From assembly GCA_027922465.2 (NCBI GenBank), contig BQMF02000212.1, positions 587,240 to 651,239 on the forward strand: a stretch of DNA of 64,000 bases, read 5' to 3'. Made by a program: the position numbers and the translations under genes. The notes beneath the pieces are model-generated. The model did no database searches and was not told the DNA's origin. It was given only the letters and a program-made list of their open reading frames with translations. Every line of letters begins with the position of its first letter. Within the stretch, counting starts at the first letter, position 1. This stretch comes from Turritopsis dohrnii. Its lineage: Eukaryota; Cnidaria; Hydrozoa; Anthoathecata; Oceaniidae. Below, piece by piece: positions 24,301 through 34,134 of this stretch.

Positions 24301-27300
24301 ACTTAATACTTCCTTCAGCGTAACAGACATTCTCTATTTATTTCCGTTAAATACATCAGGTGTGTTTCTTTTTTTTCACTTTACGCTATATTAACATTTG
24401 TCTAGACAGTTAAGTAAGGCCATAGTTAGTTAATACTTCGTTCAGCGTAACAGACTTAAGAAAAATAGCGATGCGGAATGCGGACATTATTCATTATGCA
24501 TTATTTTGCAAACGAAATAACGACATACAATAATGTACCATAAGGTGGATTTTAGAACAGATCTTTTCATAAATGTTATGAAGTATTACACAATATTAAC
24601 GAGCCATTCTCTATTTATTTACGTTACATACATCAGGTGTGTTTGTTTCTTTTTTCCACTTCACGATATACTACTAACATTTGTCTAGACAGTCAAGTAG
24701 AAGAAAGTCACGTCGGGACATGTATCTTAGCAACGTTTATGTTCAAGATGATTATATTATTTTAAAATTTCAGTCAACACTTATGTTGATGACGTAGTTT
24801 TATTCTTCTTTTTCATAAAAGAAATACCTTAAGTGAATTAATTTTCGCGTGGATTAATTTTCGCGAGACGAGAATTTTAAGATTTCGCGTGGATTAATTT
24901 TCGCGAATCAAAGGTCTTCAAAATTTTCGCGTGGATTAAATTTCGCGAATTACGCCTTCGTTATTTAATTTCGCGATTATATAAATTGTGAAAATCGAAC
25001 AATTTTAGAAAAGAGATGTGTGTTTTTTAATCGAACAAAGGCAGACAATTTCACTCAAAAGCTTTCAAAAATTCAAAAATTTGATTTTTTTCTTTGATTT
25101 CGCGAGCTTTTATTTTCGCGATTGTAAAATTCCCAAAAATTTCGCGTGGATTAATTTTTGCGAACTGAGGGTCCTAAAAATTTTCGCGTGGATTAAATTT
25201 CGTGAAAATGTCCAAAAATCGCGAAATTAATCCACGCGAAAATTAATCCACTTAAGGTAGTATTTCTTCTTTATAAGAAATTGTTGTGCCGATTTTGATT
25301 TCTTTATACGTCAAGGAGACATATATGCATTAAAACATAAAAAAACATCTTTTACAAAGCTTCATTAAAATGAAAATATGCGAAGAAATAACTATTTCGT
25401 AAATCTCTCCACTGTTGTTCCGATGAATTTGATTTGAAGATCTTTTTACAATTCCGTTTGCAATGACAGAGGAAAGATTTACAAAACCAGGGCATAAAAA
25501 TCTAAGGAGTCATAATTAAATAGAAATATGTATTAAAACAATATTAATGGCGAGGTACCTTTCACATAAGCATCGCAATGTACGTGACGAGGTTCCTCTA
25601 TAATGTTTTTTTTTGTTTTGTTTTAGTTGAGTTTTTTAAAGATGCTCTAAGTTGTAAAAATAATGTATTTTAATGCGCATTATTTGTCCGAAAAATCATA
25701 ATGCGGGCGGGTTACGCTGAACGAAGTATTAAATAACTATGGCCTAAAAGAAAGTATCGCAGCGCGACATGTAGCAAAGTTTATGTTCAAGACGATTATA
25801 TCACCACCACTTATGTTGATGACGTATTTATGCGCTTGGAAGACCGGATGTATATTTCATTTTAAAGGAGAACATAGAAAATAGGAATATAAGAGAAAGA
25901 ATAAAGCAACGAAGAAGAGCAATGTGGAAATAAAGAGAGGTGTACACTAAAACATAAGAAACATCTTACAATGCTTCATTAAAATGAAAATATGCAAAGA
26001 AACTATTTTGTAAATCTCTCCACCGTTGTTCTGAAGAATTTGATTTGAATTTCTATTTACAATTTCGTTGCAACAACGGAGGAGAGATATATTTTTACAA
26101 TTGGAAGAGATACCAATCAAAATAATCAACAGGAATAATCAAAAGTGAAATCTGTTCTGCCTGTAAGTGCAATCTATTGCAGACTTGAATCTCAGTGCAT
26201 TACGGAGCGTATATCTCCATACTTGTATAGTATTGCACGAGTATTTCGCTCTCGGTAAGACCAGTGGACCAACAACAAAAGCAACTGGCAGTGAGGTTCT
26301 ACTCTAAGTGGTACTTTGCAAGGTCAGGAGTCGATGTATTAGCTATGATTCAGGTTGGCTCTGAACAGATATATCAGGCCTGGTCGTAAGAGGCGTGCGA
26401 TTGCACGCGCACGCCTGGCTTGTAATGACAAGTGTGATAACAAATGTTTATTTAAAAGTCAACAAAAACCTGTCCTAAAGTGTTGAAAGTTTTGCTTCTG
26501 AAATTGTTCAAGTGCTACAATTAAATTTTACAATAACGGAACGAAACTTTGCTGCCATTTCAGAAGTGAGGTCTCCGATCGCTTTCGAATACGGTAGTGG
26601 TTTTGAATTAAAAATTAGTACTCAAAAATTTTCTTCGTTTGTTAGTGGAAAACAAGTCTACTCAGCGAAATGCGCTGAAGAATGAAGAAGGAGCTTTGTG
26701 CGCGCCATTTTATTATGAATTATATTATTTATGTGTATTATGTAGTTTTCTCTTTCTTTTTAACGTTCTTTTAAGTTACAAAAGTATGCGCAAGGTTGCA
26801 GTGTCGAAAAAATAATCTTTTATTTAAAAAAATAGCCAGCCAGGTGGTGACGAGTTAGGTGACAGGACAATTCCCCCCTGGACAATTCCACCCCGGAGCA
26901 TTACCCCCGGACAATCGCCCCCCATATAGGTTGGAAAATTCCCCCCCAAACCAACAAAGTTTCATATATTCTCATTGTCTACTAAAATGATACTTGAAGT
27001 GTTTATTCACGACACAGTCCACCGGAGTGTCCGACAAAGATCACTAGAATTCGGTTTATAAATAAGGAATATTGACAGCGCGTTAGTCAATACACTTTGG
27101 AGAATTACTTTTAGCCCTAACGTTTCTTCTGGCCACCCGACGTTCTGGAAATTTTTGGAAATATTACGTAAGAAGGAAAGTGTTGTGCGTGTGCGAATGC
27201 TTCAAAATCTAGCAGGACATCCACCACCTCCTCAAAGACGATTGTAACGCTCGAATTCTACGCATAGTTGATGATTACCCAAACCGCCAACGACTCTTTT

Positions 27301-28849
27301 TAAAACAAATATTTACATGATATCCATTGTGTTACCATTTTATAACAAACATCTGTATATTTGAAATATATTAACTTTCTTTGATTTGTAAATCTCGTTT
27401 CTCTTTCTGCTTTCGAGCAAAAATACCTTAGAAGCAATATTATCGTAAAAAATACTTTACACGTTTTTTAGGGGGCATTTTCCTACCTATATGGGGGGCG
27501 ATTGTCCGGGGGGCAATTGTCCGGGAAGTAATGCTCCGGGGGGCAATTTACTAGGGGGTAATCAACCGGGGGGAATTGTCCAGGGGGGAGTTATCCTAGA
27601 ACCGACGAGTTAATGGATTGGAAACGTCTTTAATTTAATTCTAAAACCATTTGAACTTCAAACCAAAACGATGGAGAGTAATACAAATTTTTTATTTTCA
27701 GGTTTTATTTTTCCTCTTTATTAATGTTTGAATAAATTTTATTTGCGGTCAAAGTAATCTTTATGTGTTTTATTTTATTAAATATCATAGAAATATGATT
27801 AAATTCATTCTCCTTGGAAATCTCATTATTTTTACATATGACACATTTCAAATTTAACTTGATTATCATACAGAATGAAGATTGTTGATCGTAACTGGAA
27901 AAAATTGATCGCACATCTGTCAAAAATTTACACGAGCGCACGCCAGCAAATTTTCTTACGACCAGGCCTGTATATTGTTATTCTTGAAAGAGCAGATGAG
28001 AGATTCTGGGAGAAAAAAACACAGAAAAAACGAGGAGTTGATAATGACTTTACACGTGCGATTAATTGCACACGCAGAGTACAGCTTGTCTATCCCAAGG
28101 ATCAGTCAAGTTTAGAAATACAAGAATTTTTAATCTTTCTTGATTTTTGGAATTTTCTCTGCAAAAATAATATTGGACTTAGAAAACGTTTACAAGTTTA
28201 CGAGTTTGGTGCATGTAAAACAAAAATAGTATTTAGTATGTTAATCGAGCATTATATCAAGAAAAAAACAACAGTATTTACGTACTGTTAGTGTCATCCC
28301 ATGTTGGAATTACACAGCAATCTCCAGTTTCATAAAAGTGTGGACAAATGTCCTGTGAGTGAATAAATCTCCTCAAAAGCAAAATTGGACCTTTTCCCTG
28401 AAAACGTTGAGATATTTTTCCAAAATTGAGTTAAGATTTTATCATGGGAAGACACTTATGGCATCATGTGTAACACTTGTGTTATCAATTTGTAGTCAAT
28501 CACTCCATTTTCAAAACAATATTAAGGTAAGTATCTATTAAATTAGGTAGTCACATTCTATTAACTGAAGGTTTTCACAAGATAACTCAGAACACAACAG
28601 CAAAAATAACATATGTAACAATATGTACCTCTAAGGCTTCTTTCGTAATAACATTTGTTTCTAAATAATTCATTATTTCCAAAGCTGCCTTTACATCTAG
28701 AACCTAAAATGGAAGTCACACATGGCTCAGATTTAAAATCAATGTTAGAACGTTTTCCGGAGAGAAAAAAAACTAATAAAACTTACATTTCCTTCTTGGT
28801 CTACTGCTTTATCTAACCGAGCTTTTATTTCGACGGCAGTGGGAGGCAT
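12328..28849 (-). CDS. MED26: Mediator complex subunit 26 (MED26), 3 exons, 15.3-kb intron
   Basis: MED26 is a Mediator subunit that recruits elongation factors to RNA polymerase II. Coding exons on the minus strand are 28849-28787 (21 aa), 28703-28629 (25 aa) and 13320-12328 (330 aa), giving 376 residues, shorter than the ~600 of human. Together they build one TFIIS N-terminal (LW) domain: start MPPTAVEIKARLDKA, then ALEIMNYLE and ITKEALE, then TTRIGRTINLMRKKT and LAKRAKKLVKKW at about residues 47-78. The middle is low-complexity, Ser/Pro/Lys-rich and presumably disordered. The last ~24 residues (WSNWTEM to ILPYVILD) match the C-terminal Mediator-binding end of MED26. Splice borders are GT-AG and phase 0. 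Intron 1 is 83 bp; intron 2 (13321-28628) is packed with transposons. The three exons fit one family so well that the join is secure despite the distance. Confidence 0.93.
13321..14000. other. MED26 intron 2, 3' part without gene
   Basis: AT-rich sequence with no supported gene. Degenerate LINE sequence probably begins within it, because an ADDM reverse-transcriptase-like string appears just beyond at 14006. Confidence 0.4.
14001..15660 (+). pseudogene. LINE reverse-transcriptase C-terminal fragment, split by a MITE
   Basis: A degraded non-LTR element on +. An ADDM string (catalytic ADD box) is near 14006. Then comes a frame at 14068-14333 with YKLLGT, a TDEE string, NKLKYI, RKL and VETYIS, typical of the region after the RT fingers/palm. 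Reading resumes at 15449 with NKSTEDTINAFQHKIVGKYVL, WPEKI and FGKIARTEEETP, the usual LINE C-terminal stretch. The break is exactly the 14334-15448 element and its TGAATA duplication. Both ends are incomplete; it is a dead copy. Confidence 0.8.
14334..15448. mobile_element. hAT-like non-autonomous element copy 1 (6-bp duplication)
   Basis: Ends CAGGGTTTGACAAAT and ATTTTTCAACCCCTG, with perfect TGAATA duplications at 14328-14333 and 15449-15454. Length 1115 bp. Subterminal GTACGTTGACGTAC and ACGTCACGTAC palindromic motifs occur at both ends. A second copy lies at 18652-19759. No transposase. Confidence 0.88.
16078..16830 (+). pseudogene. Penelope-like element 3' end: RT thumb and GIY-YIG endonuclease
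   Basis: A 204-residue frame (16078-16692). Its first half (LRKISAPCRIVFTLRKLKTCLPSLKP) matches the post-RT linker of Penelope-like elements. The second half is a GIY-YIG nuclease: VYKISC at 111-116, CYVGQT at 122-127, His130, Arg134, His138 and a downstream Glu168 in TLEALMIKTYKP. A Cys cluster CSRCSSC sits between the YKI and YVG strands as in animal Penelope elements. The RT core is missing, so the copy is 5'-truncated. The 3' tail has CCTGATGATGGA near 16800, typical of these elements. It sits in the MED26 intron in the opposite orientation to the gene. Confidence 0.88.
16831..17569. other. MED26 intron stretch without recognisable feature
   Basis: A 134-residue open frame covers 17226-17630 but has no family motifs and merges with the MADF-like remnant. 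I see no supported gene here. Confidence 0.35.
17923..18236. mobile_element. TA-duplicating MITE nested in the pogo-like element
   Basis: Inverted ends CACGTTTTTTTTTATATAAG with TA at 17921-17922 and 18237-18238. Many GTTTCTTAAATGTTTCTTAA repeats lie inside. 314 bp, non-coding. Confidence 0.8.
18377..19832 (+). pseudogene. pogo/Tigger transposase C-terminus, interrupted by a hAT-like element
   Basis: The frame starting at 18377 has VVEWIINAWQKLSKALIIDSF, then LKTDGSEDGKIHCF. This is the usual end of pogo/Tigger (CENP-B-like) DDE transposases, where VxxWIxxAW and DGSED motifs precede an acidic tail. The frame is cut at 18651 by the 1108-bp insertion. Omitting the insertion and one AGATGC copy continues it to an acidic tail ending VDVDL and a stop at 19830-19832. 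The catalytic DDE core is not present in this copy, so it cannot be active. Confidence 0.8.
18652..19759. mobile_element. hAT-like non-autonomous element copy 2 (6-bp duplication)
   Basis: Perfect 15-bp inverted ends CAGGGGTTGACAAAT, perfect AGATGC duplications at 18646-18651 and 19760-19765, 1108 bp. Close relative of the 14334-15448 copy over most of its length. Near 18909-18955 it has a divergent block rich in CCCCC, resembling the family at 26858. Confidence 0.9.
20051..20719. other. MED26 intron stretch, nothing recognised
   Basis: AT-rich, no open frame with motifs, no terminal repeats seen. Confidence 0.4.
20720..21735 (-). pseudogene. 5'-truncated LINE (CR1/Jockey-like) reverse transcriptase fragment
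   Basis: Minus strand, running from about 21735 down to an A-rich tail at 20700-20717. In order: FLGNRRLKVVLDG, then VPQGSVLGPTLF, LLFINDLPD, LAIYADDSTIYS with an intact YADD, FDLQSIVEWGEKW, LLGITFSQDFSW, LLRARAYLSPDAILYLYKS, IRPYIEYCCHIW, and the terminal ARLWNSLP-type string (STLWNSLPQSV). At least one frameshift separates FLGNRR from VPQG, and others occur near 21040. Endonuclease and most of the RT are missing. A related but different copy is at 47185-49620. Confidence 0.88.
21736..24288. other. MED26 intron stretch, one orphan frame
   Basis: Mostly featureless AT-rich DNA. A 108-residue frame at 22116-22442 (with NSWPKIERVMFTALERLK) could be a remnant of a transposon protein or host exon, but I recognise no family. 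No terminal repeats seen. Confidence 0.35.
24289..25745. mobile_element. Element with AGGCCATAGTTA ends and duplicated left end
   Basis: AGGCCATAGTTA...AATACTTC(G/C)TTCAGCGTAAC occurs at 24289 and 24414 on +, and inverted at 25709-25740. This looks like a transposon with a tandemly duplicated left end. No convincing target duplication was found. It carries a nested TA MITE at 24827. Confidence 0.55.
24694..26115. repeat. ~370-bp direct duplication, one copy holding a MITE
   Basis: 24694-25490, minus the 431-bp MITE and its TA, is similar throughout to 25747-26115. Shared strings include GTTTATGTTCAAGA, ACTTATGTTGATGACGTA, TTCATTAAAATGAAAATATG and AAATCTCTCCAC. Copies are diverged, so the event is not recent. 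Confidence 0.7.
24827..25257. mobile_element. TA-duplicating MITE with TTCGCGTGGATTAATTT repeats
   Basis: Ends CCTTAAGTG and CACTTAAGG flanked by TA (24825-24826, 25258-25259). The interior carries repeated TTTCGCGTGGATTAA boxes on both arms. 431 bp. The open frame at 25018 is just this repeat read in one frame. Confidence 0.82.
26375..27970. mobile_element. hAT-like element with 5-bp target duplication
   Basis: Inverted ends CAGGCCTGGTCGTAAGA (17 bp, perfect) flanked by TATAT at 26370-26374 and 27971-27975. 1596 bp including a nested 746-bp MITE. GTGCG/CGCACGC motifs lie just inside both ends. No transposase seen. Confidence 0.82.
26858..27603. mobile_element. CCCC-rich MITE with 9-bp duplication (Mutator-like)
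   Basis: Flanked by perfect GACGAGTTA duplications (26849-26857, 27604-27612). The ends are imperfect inverted repeats containing GGACAATTCCCCCC and further TTACCCCC/CGCCCCCCATATAGG boxes, mirrored as GGGGGGCAATTGTCC at the right. A 9-bp duplication is typical of Mutator-like elements. Relatives are recognisable at 11701, 18909 and 58783. Confidence 0.82.
27976..28628. other. MED26 intron 2, 5' end, no feature
   Basis: A 138-residue frame at 27875-28291 straddles the transposon boundary at 27970 and shows no family motif, so I regard it as chance. Nothing else seen before the MED26 exon at 28629. Confidence 0.4.
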
Positions 28850-31017
28850 GAATGCCAAAAAACGATTTTTTTTCTTTCCCTCTCCTCTTGCGTGCACTTG
28901 GCACAGCCAGACATACTGCTCTACGATAATTTAACATGAGCGCAGGAGAAATACGGAACGCAGACATTCGGGAACTGAACCGAGCCAATGGTGCTTTTCT
29001 TCAGATACTCGTCGTAGTGTATCTTGGGTAATAACCTAACGGAGCGCTCCTTATAACAACCTCTTCACCAACGTTTTTAAAAATAGACGCAGCATTTACA
29101 GAAGTACTGGAGTCGAGAAGGGGAAAGTGGGCATGTTTCTTTAGGATTCTTTGAAAATGATTATTTAAGATTTAAATGAATACTGGTCCCCCTGAAATAT
29201 AGTAACAGTATCATAAAAGCTGTCAAAGATAATGATATTTGAATGATTATTAACACATAAAATTAAAGAAAAGGAAATTTTTCAAAATTCAAGAAAATTA
29301 CTATTTAAGGTTTTTTGGCATTTACAAAAATCATAGCTTATAAATACATTCAACTAGGGCGTCAAACTTTTATAAGTTGAAAAAATAGATTTGTAAAGAA
29401 AGAGCACGTTTAAAAATGGTAAACGTAAACACGATGGAAATCAGGATATTCAGAGCAGAGTTACTTTTTCTTATTTGTGTTCGTGTGTGTGTATGTGTGG
29501 TTGCTTTTGACCTTCATGCTAAATGCTGTTAAACAATATGTTAGGATCCTATAGTTATTCCTGTTTGGTTCTCAAAATATTTTCAAAACGTTAGGAAATG
29601 CAACCTTATTGAACGAAAACATTCTCTGTAAAGAAAAAAGTCTAGTTCGGGTCAGCCGCCCATTTTTACCCCGATAAAATCAATGATATATATATGGATA
29701 AAATCAAAACTGTCATGCTGCCTGCCCACCTCCCTTTTTATAGCCTGAAATGACCCGAAGCAAACATGTTCCCGATGTCGGCCTAAGAGTGGAAGCTCTT
29801 ACTTTACTCCCCCAATAAATTACAAAGTTTGCTATTCATATTACATCATATATATTGCATCATAAAACAGCATTTTCTTAGTTTAAACTGTATATATCAC
29901 TTCATAGAAAACTACATTGTTACAAGCTTTTGAGTATTCTCTTCGTCATATACATAAATTTAAAGGAAATATTTCTAAAACTACAAAGACCTTTGAAATC
30001 CTAAAAAGAGATTTGTTACAAAAGTTTCTCAAGCTCTATTGTTTTTTACAAATTTCGTTGTGGATACAGGACCCTTTAAAAAAAGAAAAACAAAAAGTCA
30101 CAAGCAAAAACATCTTTTGTAAAAACTTCTTTTTGTGTAAAAGCCATTCGAGCATTAATTGTCATGTGCAGCTTAAACTCATAAAAGCTGCGTACATTAA
30201 AAGTCATACGCCATTTGGAATTTTCAAAAAATCATTTTTCAATCCCGAGATATTACCATTTAAAGTTTTTGCTGGAAACTTGATCTCCTTGGCAACGTGA
30301 CATCACAATGTTCAAAACGAAATTGCTGGCATACATTATATAAATAACTGAAGAAATGTTAGTGATACACTACTATAAATTTGTATGTGTAGCAGCAAAC
30401 ACCTATACCGTAAATGACCGATTAAGTGCCCTGTCCCCTCCTACAAATGGAGATCTGCTCAGGTAAAGGAAATGAAAATTTAGAAAATGGAACAGTTTTC
30501 TGCACGTAAGTTAAAGCGAAATTTGCCAAAGTAACAGTGGTGTAACAATGCTGATATATGGCTTTCAGTGTCTAATCTTAACAGTGGCCCGACTGTTTGA
30601 GACAGTCAAAAGTTGGTTCTGACCACCAAAATTTTAGAAAACCAGTGGCCCAACAGGACAGATAAAATAAATACACAAATTGTAACAATGATTTTAGAAA
30701 TTACGTTACAAAAGATTTGAAAAAAAAATACAAGAAGAAAAAAGTATAACTTTGTAACAAAGAGTTTGTTTTTTTAAATCTCCTTTTGAGCAACATTATG
30801 ACAGTTCCTAACTGTTTGTATTATGTACTATAGATAAATACTACGGCACTCTACCATGTCTTTAACAACCAAAACGTTATTATGTTCATTCGATTACAAA
30901 AGATTTCTATAGATGGAATTGGTTTTAACTACACCAGTCAAAGTATTTTTATTGAACAAATAAATAGGAACAGAAAAATGTCTGGTCCAGTTCCGCTAAT
31001 ATAAAGTTCCATATATA
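28850..31017. other. Intergenic stretch upstream of MED26
   Basis: The MED26 promoter should lie here, reading leftward from about 28850. A small hairpin with TTCGGGTCA arms occupies about 29646-29758. Between 30273 and 30640 there is a diverged inverted copy of part of the 40.4-kb repeat unit (shared TCAGTGTCTAATCTTAA and GTTGCCAAGGAGATCA-like strings). A lone ACCGTAAATGACCGATTAAG transposon end is at 30410. The 127-residue frame at 29917 overlaps this repeat and is not supported as a gene. Confidence 0.45.
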
Positions 31018-31429
31018 CAGGCATGGAAATTTGGCAGAAACGATCGTTATCGTTACCGTGTTGTTTACGCAATATTCAAATGTCGGTAGCGATCCATCGT
31101 TTCCCATAATCATATTTCCTTTTTCCTTAGATAATCACAAAATTTGTGTTTTTTAATGTTTAGCTCTCGAAATATTTGTGATTTAGCCATAACACAGTCT
31201 TCTCATTACGAGGCACGCAACCGCTAGCACTTGCTACACAACACTCCTAGAGCTTAGTTAAGACGCGCTTTTAATCGCGCACATAGATGCTCTTCAAAAA
31301 CATGCTCAACTTATTATATTAGTTTTCATGGCTGACAATGAAGGATAACTTAGATATAATTAAGTGATTATTCACCAATTTGCTGTTGCTAGGGAGAACA
31401 GCCATCGTTGCTAAGGGATCGTCTCCAAA

Positions 31430-31620
31430 ATGTGTCAAATGATTTAGACGTTTTTAGACGTTTTTAAAATGTCCAAAAACTACCTTAAAAACGTCTAAAT
31501 TTTAACCGATTAAATTTTAGACACGTTGTAGACGTTTGAAAACGGCAAAAACGTCAAAAGTTTATTGGATAAAACGTCTAAATTTTTTTAAATAAAACGT
31601 CTAGTTCTTCCTTTCGCTTT
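31430..31620. repeat. Left subterminal array of AAACGTCTAA boxes, element A
   Basis: At least eight occurrences of TTTAGACGTTTT, AAAACGTCTAA or close variants on both strands within 190 bp. Such subterminal arrays commonly serve as transposase-binding sites. A matching array is at 37440-37640. Confidence 0.8.
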
Positions 31621-31920
31621 ATTATACGATTTTGCAAAACGAATCACCGAATAAACGAGCAGCTGTGAGTAACCGTCGTAACTTTCGGAAACGTTACCGT
31701 GACAACATTCTTCAATTATATTAACTTGGATACGTGAACTGTTCACTCTTATTTCAAAAAGGTAAAACTTTAATTTTGTTACTACTCCAACAGTTTACAT
31801 CGGAAGATTTTTCTATTACGAAACTATTCATAAAGGAAATGATCCTCACTTGTTAAACTCAGAGATAACAAATGATTTTTGCAAAATTGTCTTATGCGAA
31901 CTTACATGTGACTATTGTAG

Positions 31921-33730
31921 ATGAATGATGGAAATCTTCATTGGCTCTTTAAACCTGACAATGAAAGTCAAACAGCCTATGACAGCCCTGCTATTCACGA
32001 AGACGTTTTAAAGCAAGCGCAAGGTTAGAATGTAATTTTTAAAATTAGCACATTTGAATAGCCACATTCATTTTAACTTATTGAATTTTGTTATAGCGCA
32101 ACACAGAAGGCGTGGACGACCCAGCATTTGCAGCCAACATCAGGACATTGTGCCTTGTGTACGTTCCTTCATTGAGCAAAGCTCTGCAGCTGCCCACCTT
32201 CGACGTCGGGACAACACCATGTATACAAATGGAGTTAGCCTAAAAGATATCGCCCGCCATGTGAAAACCACTATGAACATAAATGTCAGCAAAAACACTG
32301 TACATCGTTTGATGCTGCCTCCTCGGAGAAAAACGCTGGCGGCAAAACGTTTCCGTTGTCTAATAAATGAACGTGTGCCACCGAAACAAAATTGCAATCA
32401 ACGAAATATCCATCCCGATTTCCACTTTACTTGCAGTCAAGTTAATATTGTAAATGAGATGGCTTATCTTTGTCGACAAAACACACTCTCTTTGTCTGTC
32501 GACAATAAAAACAAAGTAGAGGTCGGTATTCCCGCTACAAGTCGGCGAAGCAAAATTAGGACATTTTATTTGAGAGAAAATGCACCTAATTTTAATGATC
32601 ATGATTTCCCGCATCGAGACGCGAAACTCGTTCCTGCTGGATACTTAATCCTCAGAGAAAAGCTAAGACGTAGCAGATCATTATCACCTCCAAGTAAAGT
32701 AAGATTGCCAAGAAAGAGAAATCTATCGGAAGGTCATGCTGATTCAGCACATCGTACCCCAGCCGCGAGAGACAAAAATGATCGTGACAGAATTCAATGG
32801 CCGCGGTCTGGTCCTCTTCTGGTTCATCTTTATCCATCGCGACTAATCAAAAGCACCAATGTCTTACACACGCACCATCTACACACTTTAATTGAAAAAG
32901 AGAATTTCGGGAAACAAATTCTCAACGTTGTGGCTATTGCTGATGGGGGGCCAGACTGGTCAGTGAAAGGAATTGGCAATTTCATGTCAATGGGGATGCT
33001 TTGGCAGAAGTTGCAGCTGGATACGCTCATCATCCAGTGTTATGCTCCTGGCCATTCCAGGTTTAACCCGATAGAGCGGAGTTGGTCTCTGCTAACAAGC
33101 AAGATCGTTGGGGTAACACTGCCAGATAGTGTTGATGGCAAAATACCAGCTCATAATGACGATGTTGGTTGGATGAAAGTGCTCGATAATGCTACAGTAC
33201 AGTGTGCTAAATTTTGGGATCAAAAAAAATTTAACAATTTTTTAATAGATGTTAAAACCTTAACTAGTGAGAACACACTAGTGCCGAAACTTAAAAAAAT
33301 TCATCATCAACTAAAAGATTTTTCGAATGCATCACGAAAAAAAATTCGTGAATCAGCTGAGTTGACACACCTTCGGAATGTTTATACATTTTTAGTTAAA
33401 CACGCAAACAGGAAAATGTACCAGTTGGAGTTCATCAGGTGTACAGATATTGATTGCGAACATTGCTCTCACTTGCCTAAACGAGACAATGATTTTTTGG
33501 CACTTATTCGTCAATTTGGTGGTGCATGTCCAACACCTAAAAAAAGTGATGTCTTACATGAGCACTATAAAACATTTCTAGAAATATTACGTGTTTCAGT
33601 TGACGAAAGAAATGTGAAAGACCTGCGAAATGATGATCACAAGGCTGTTCATACATGTGAACATGGTTGCGCTTACTTGTTTTTTTCTGAAGCAGATAAA
33701 AGCAGACACATGAGGCTGATGCACCATTAG
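31921..33730 (+). CDS. DDE transposase, ISAzo13/Zator-like, with C2H2 finger
   Basis: Predicted exons 31921-32023 and 32097-33730 (GT-AG; codon completed across the junction) give 578 residues. Residue numbers below are for the open frame beginning at 32054. The splice makes an AT-hook-like RRRGRPS stretch internal. It is followed by a helix-turn-helix-like region (VSLKDIARHV to SKNTVHRLM, 61-87). The catalytic core shows SVDNKNKVEVG with Asp150, NDHDFPH (181-187), PAGY, ADGGPDWS with Asp297, and YAPGHSRFNPIERSW with Glu341, a D-D-43-E spacing. In bacterial ISAzo13-family transposases the same landmarks appear as VDTKKKELVG, HDFP, ADGGGSN and KIEH. The C terminus has a Cys-rich string near 463-472 and a C2H2 finger (Cys535, Cys539, His552, His557). 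No stops or frameshifts: it may encode an intact enzyme that cuts and pastes element A in the nucleus. The exon 1 ATG is inferred. Confidence 0.87.
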
Positions 33731-34134
33731 GCTTGCCTCCTGTGTCCTCATTTACATTGTTCAAGAAAGTTCTTTGCAGAGTTTTAGGAACTATTGCTTT
33801 TAATCAACAAATTTTTGTTATTTATGATTTAAAGACAACTTTTAACAAGAAATCGAATTTTGTTTGTTTAAAATTTCTATTTAAAGACGTTCGAAAAGAC
33901 TGCAAGTATTCCCTATAGATCAATATAATCTTTTTCTATTCTCCAAAGGGAAATCGAATTTATGCGATGAGTTTCAATTTTCATTTTTCGTTTTCGTTTT
34001 CGAATTCTTCATTACTGCCTTTTTGTTCGGGTTATATATCGGTTTGGATATTTCTACGTCAGAGTTTTGCCGTTTCCTGTTATTAACAACGTTATCAACA
34101 AGTTATTTATAGACGAATTGTCCATTACTCAGCT

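Noticed and set aside
27875..28291. 138-residue open frame on +
   Set aside because: It runs across a transposon boundary at 27970 and shows no family signature.
29917..30300. 127-residue open frame on +
   Set aside because: No recognisable motif, Lys/Phe-rich composition from AT bias, and its 3' part overlaps a diverged inverted copy of the 40.5-kb repeat unit.
32140..33033. Minus-strand frames over the transposase
   Set aside because: Antisense shadows without motifs, while the + frame has a complete DDE signature.
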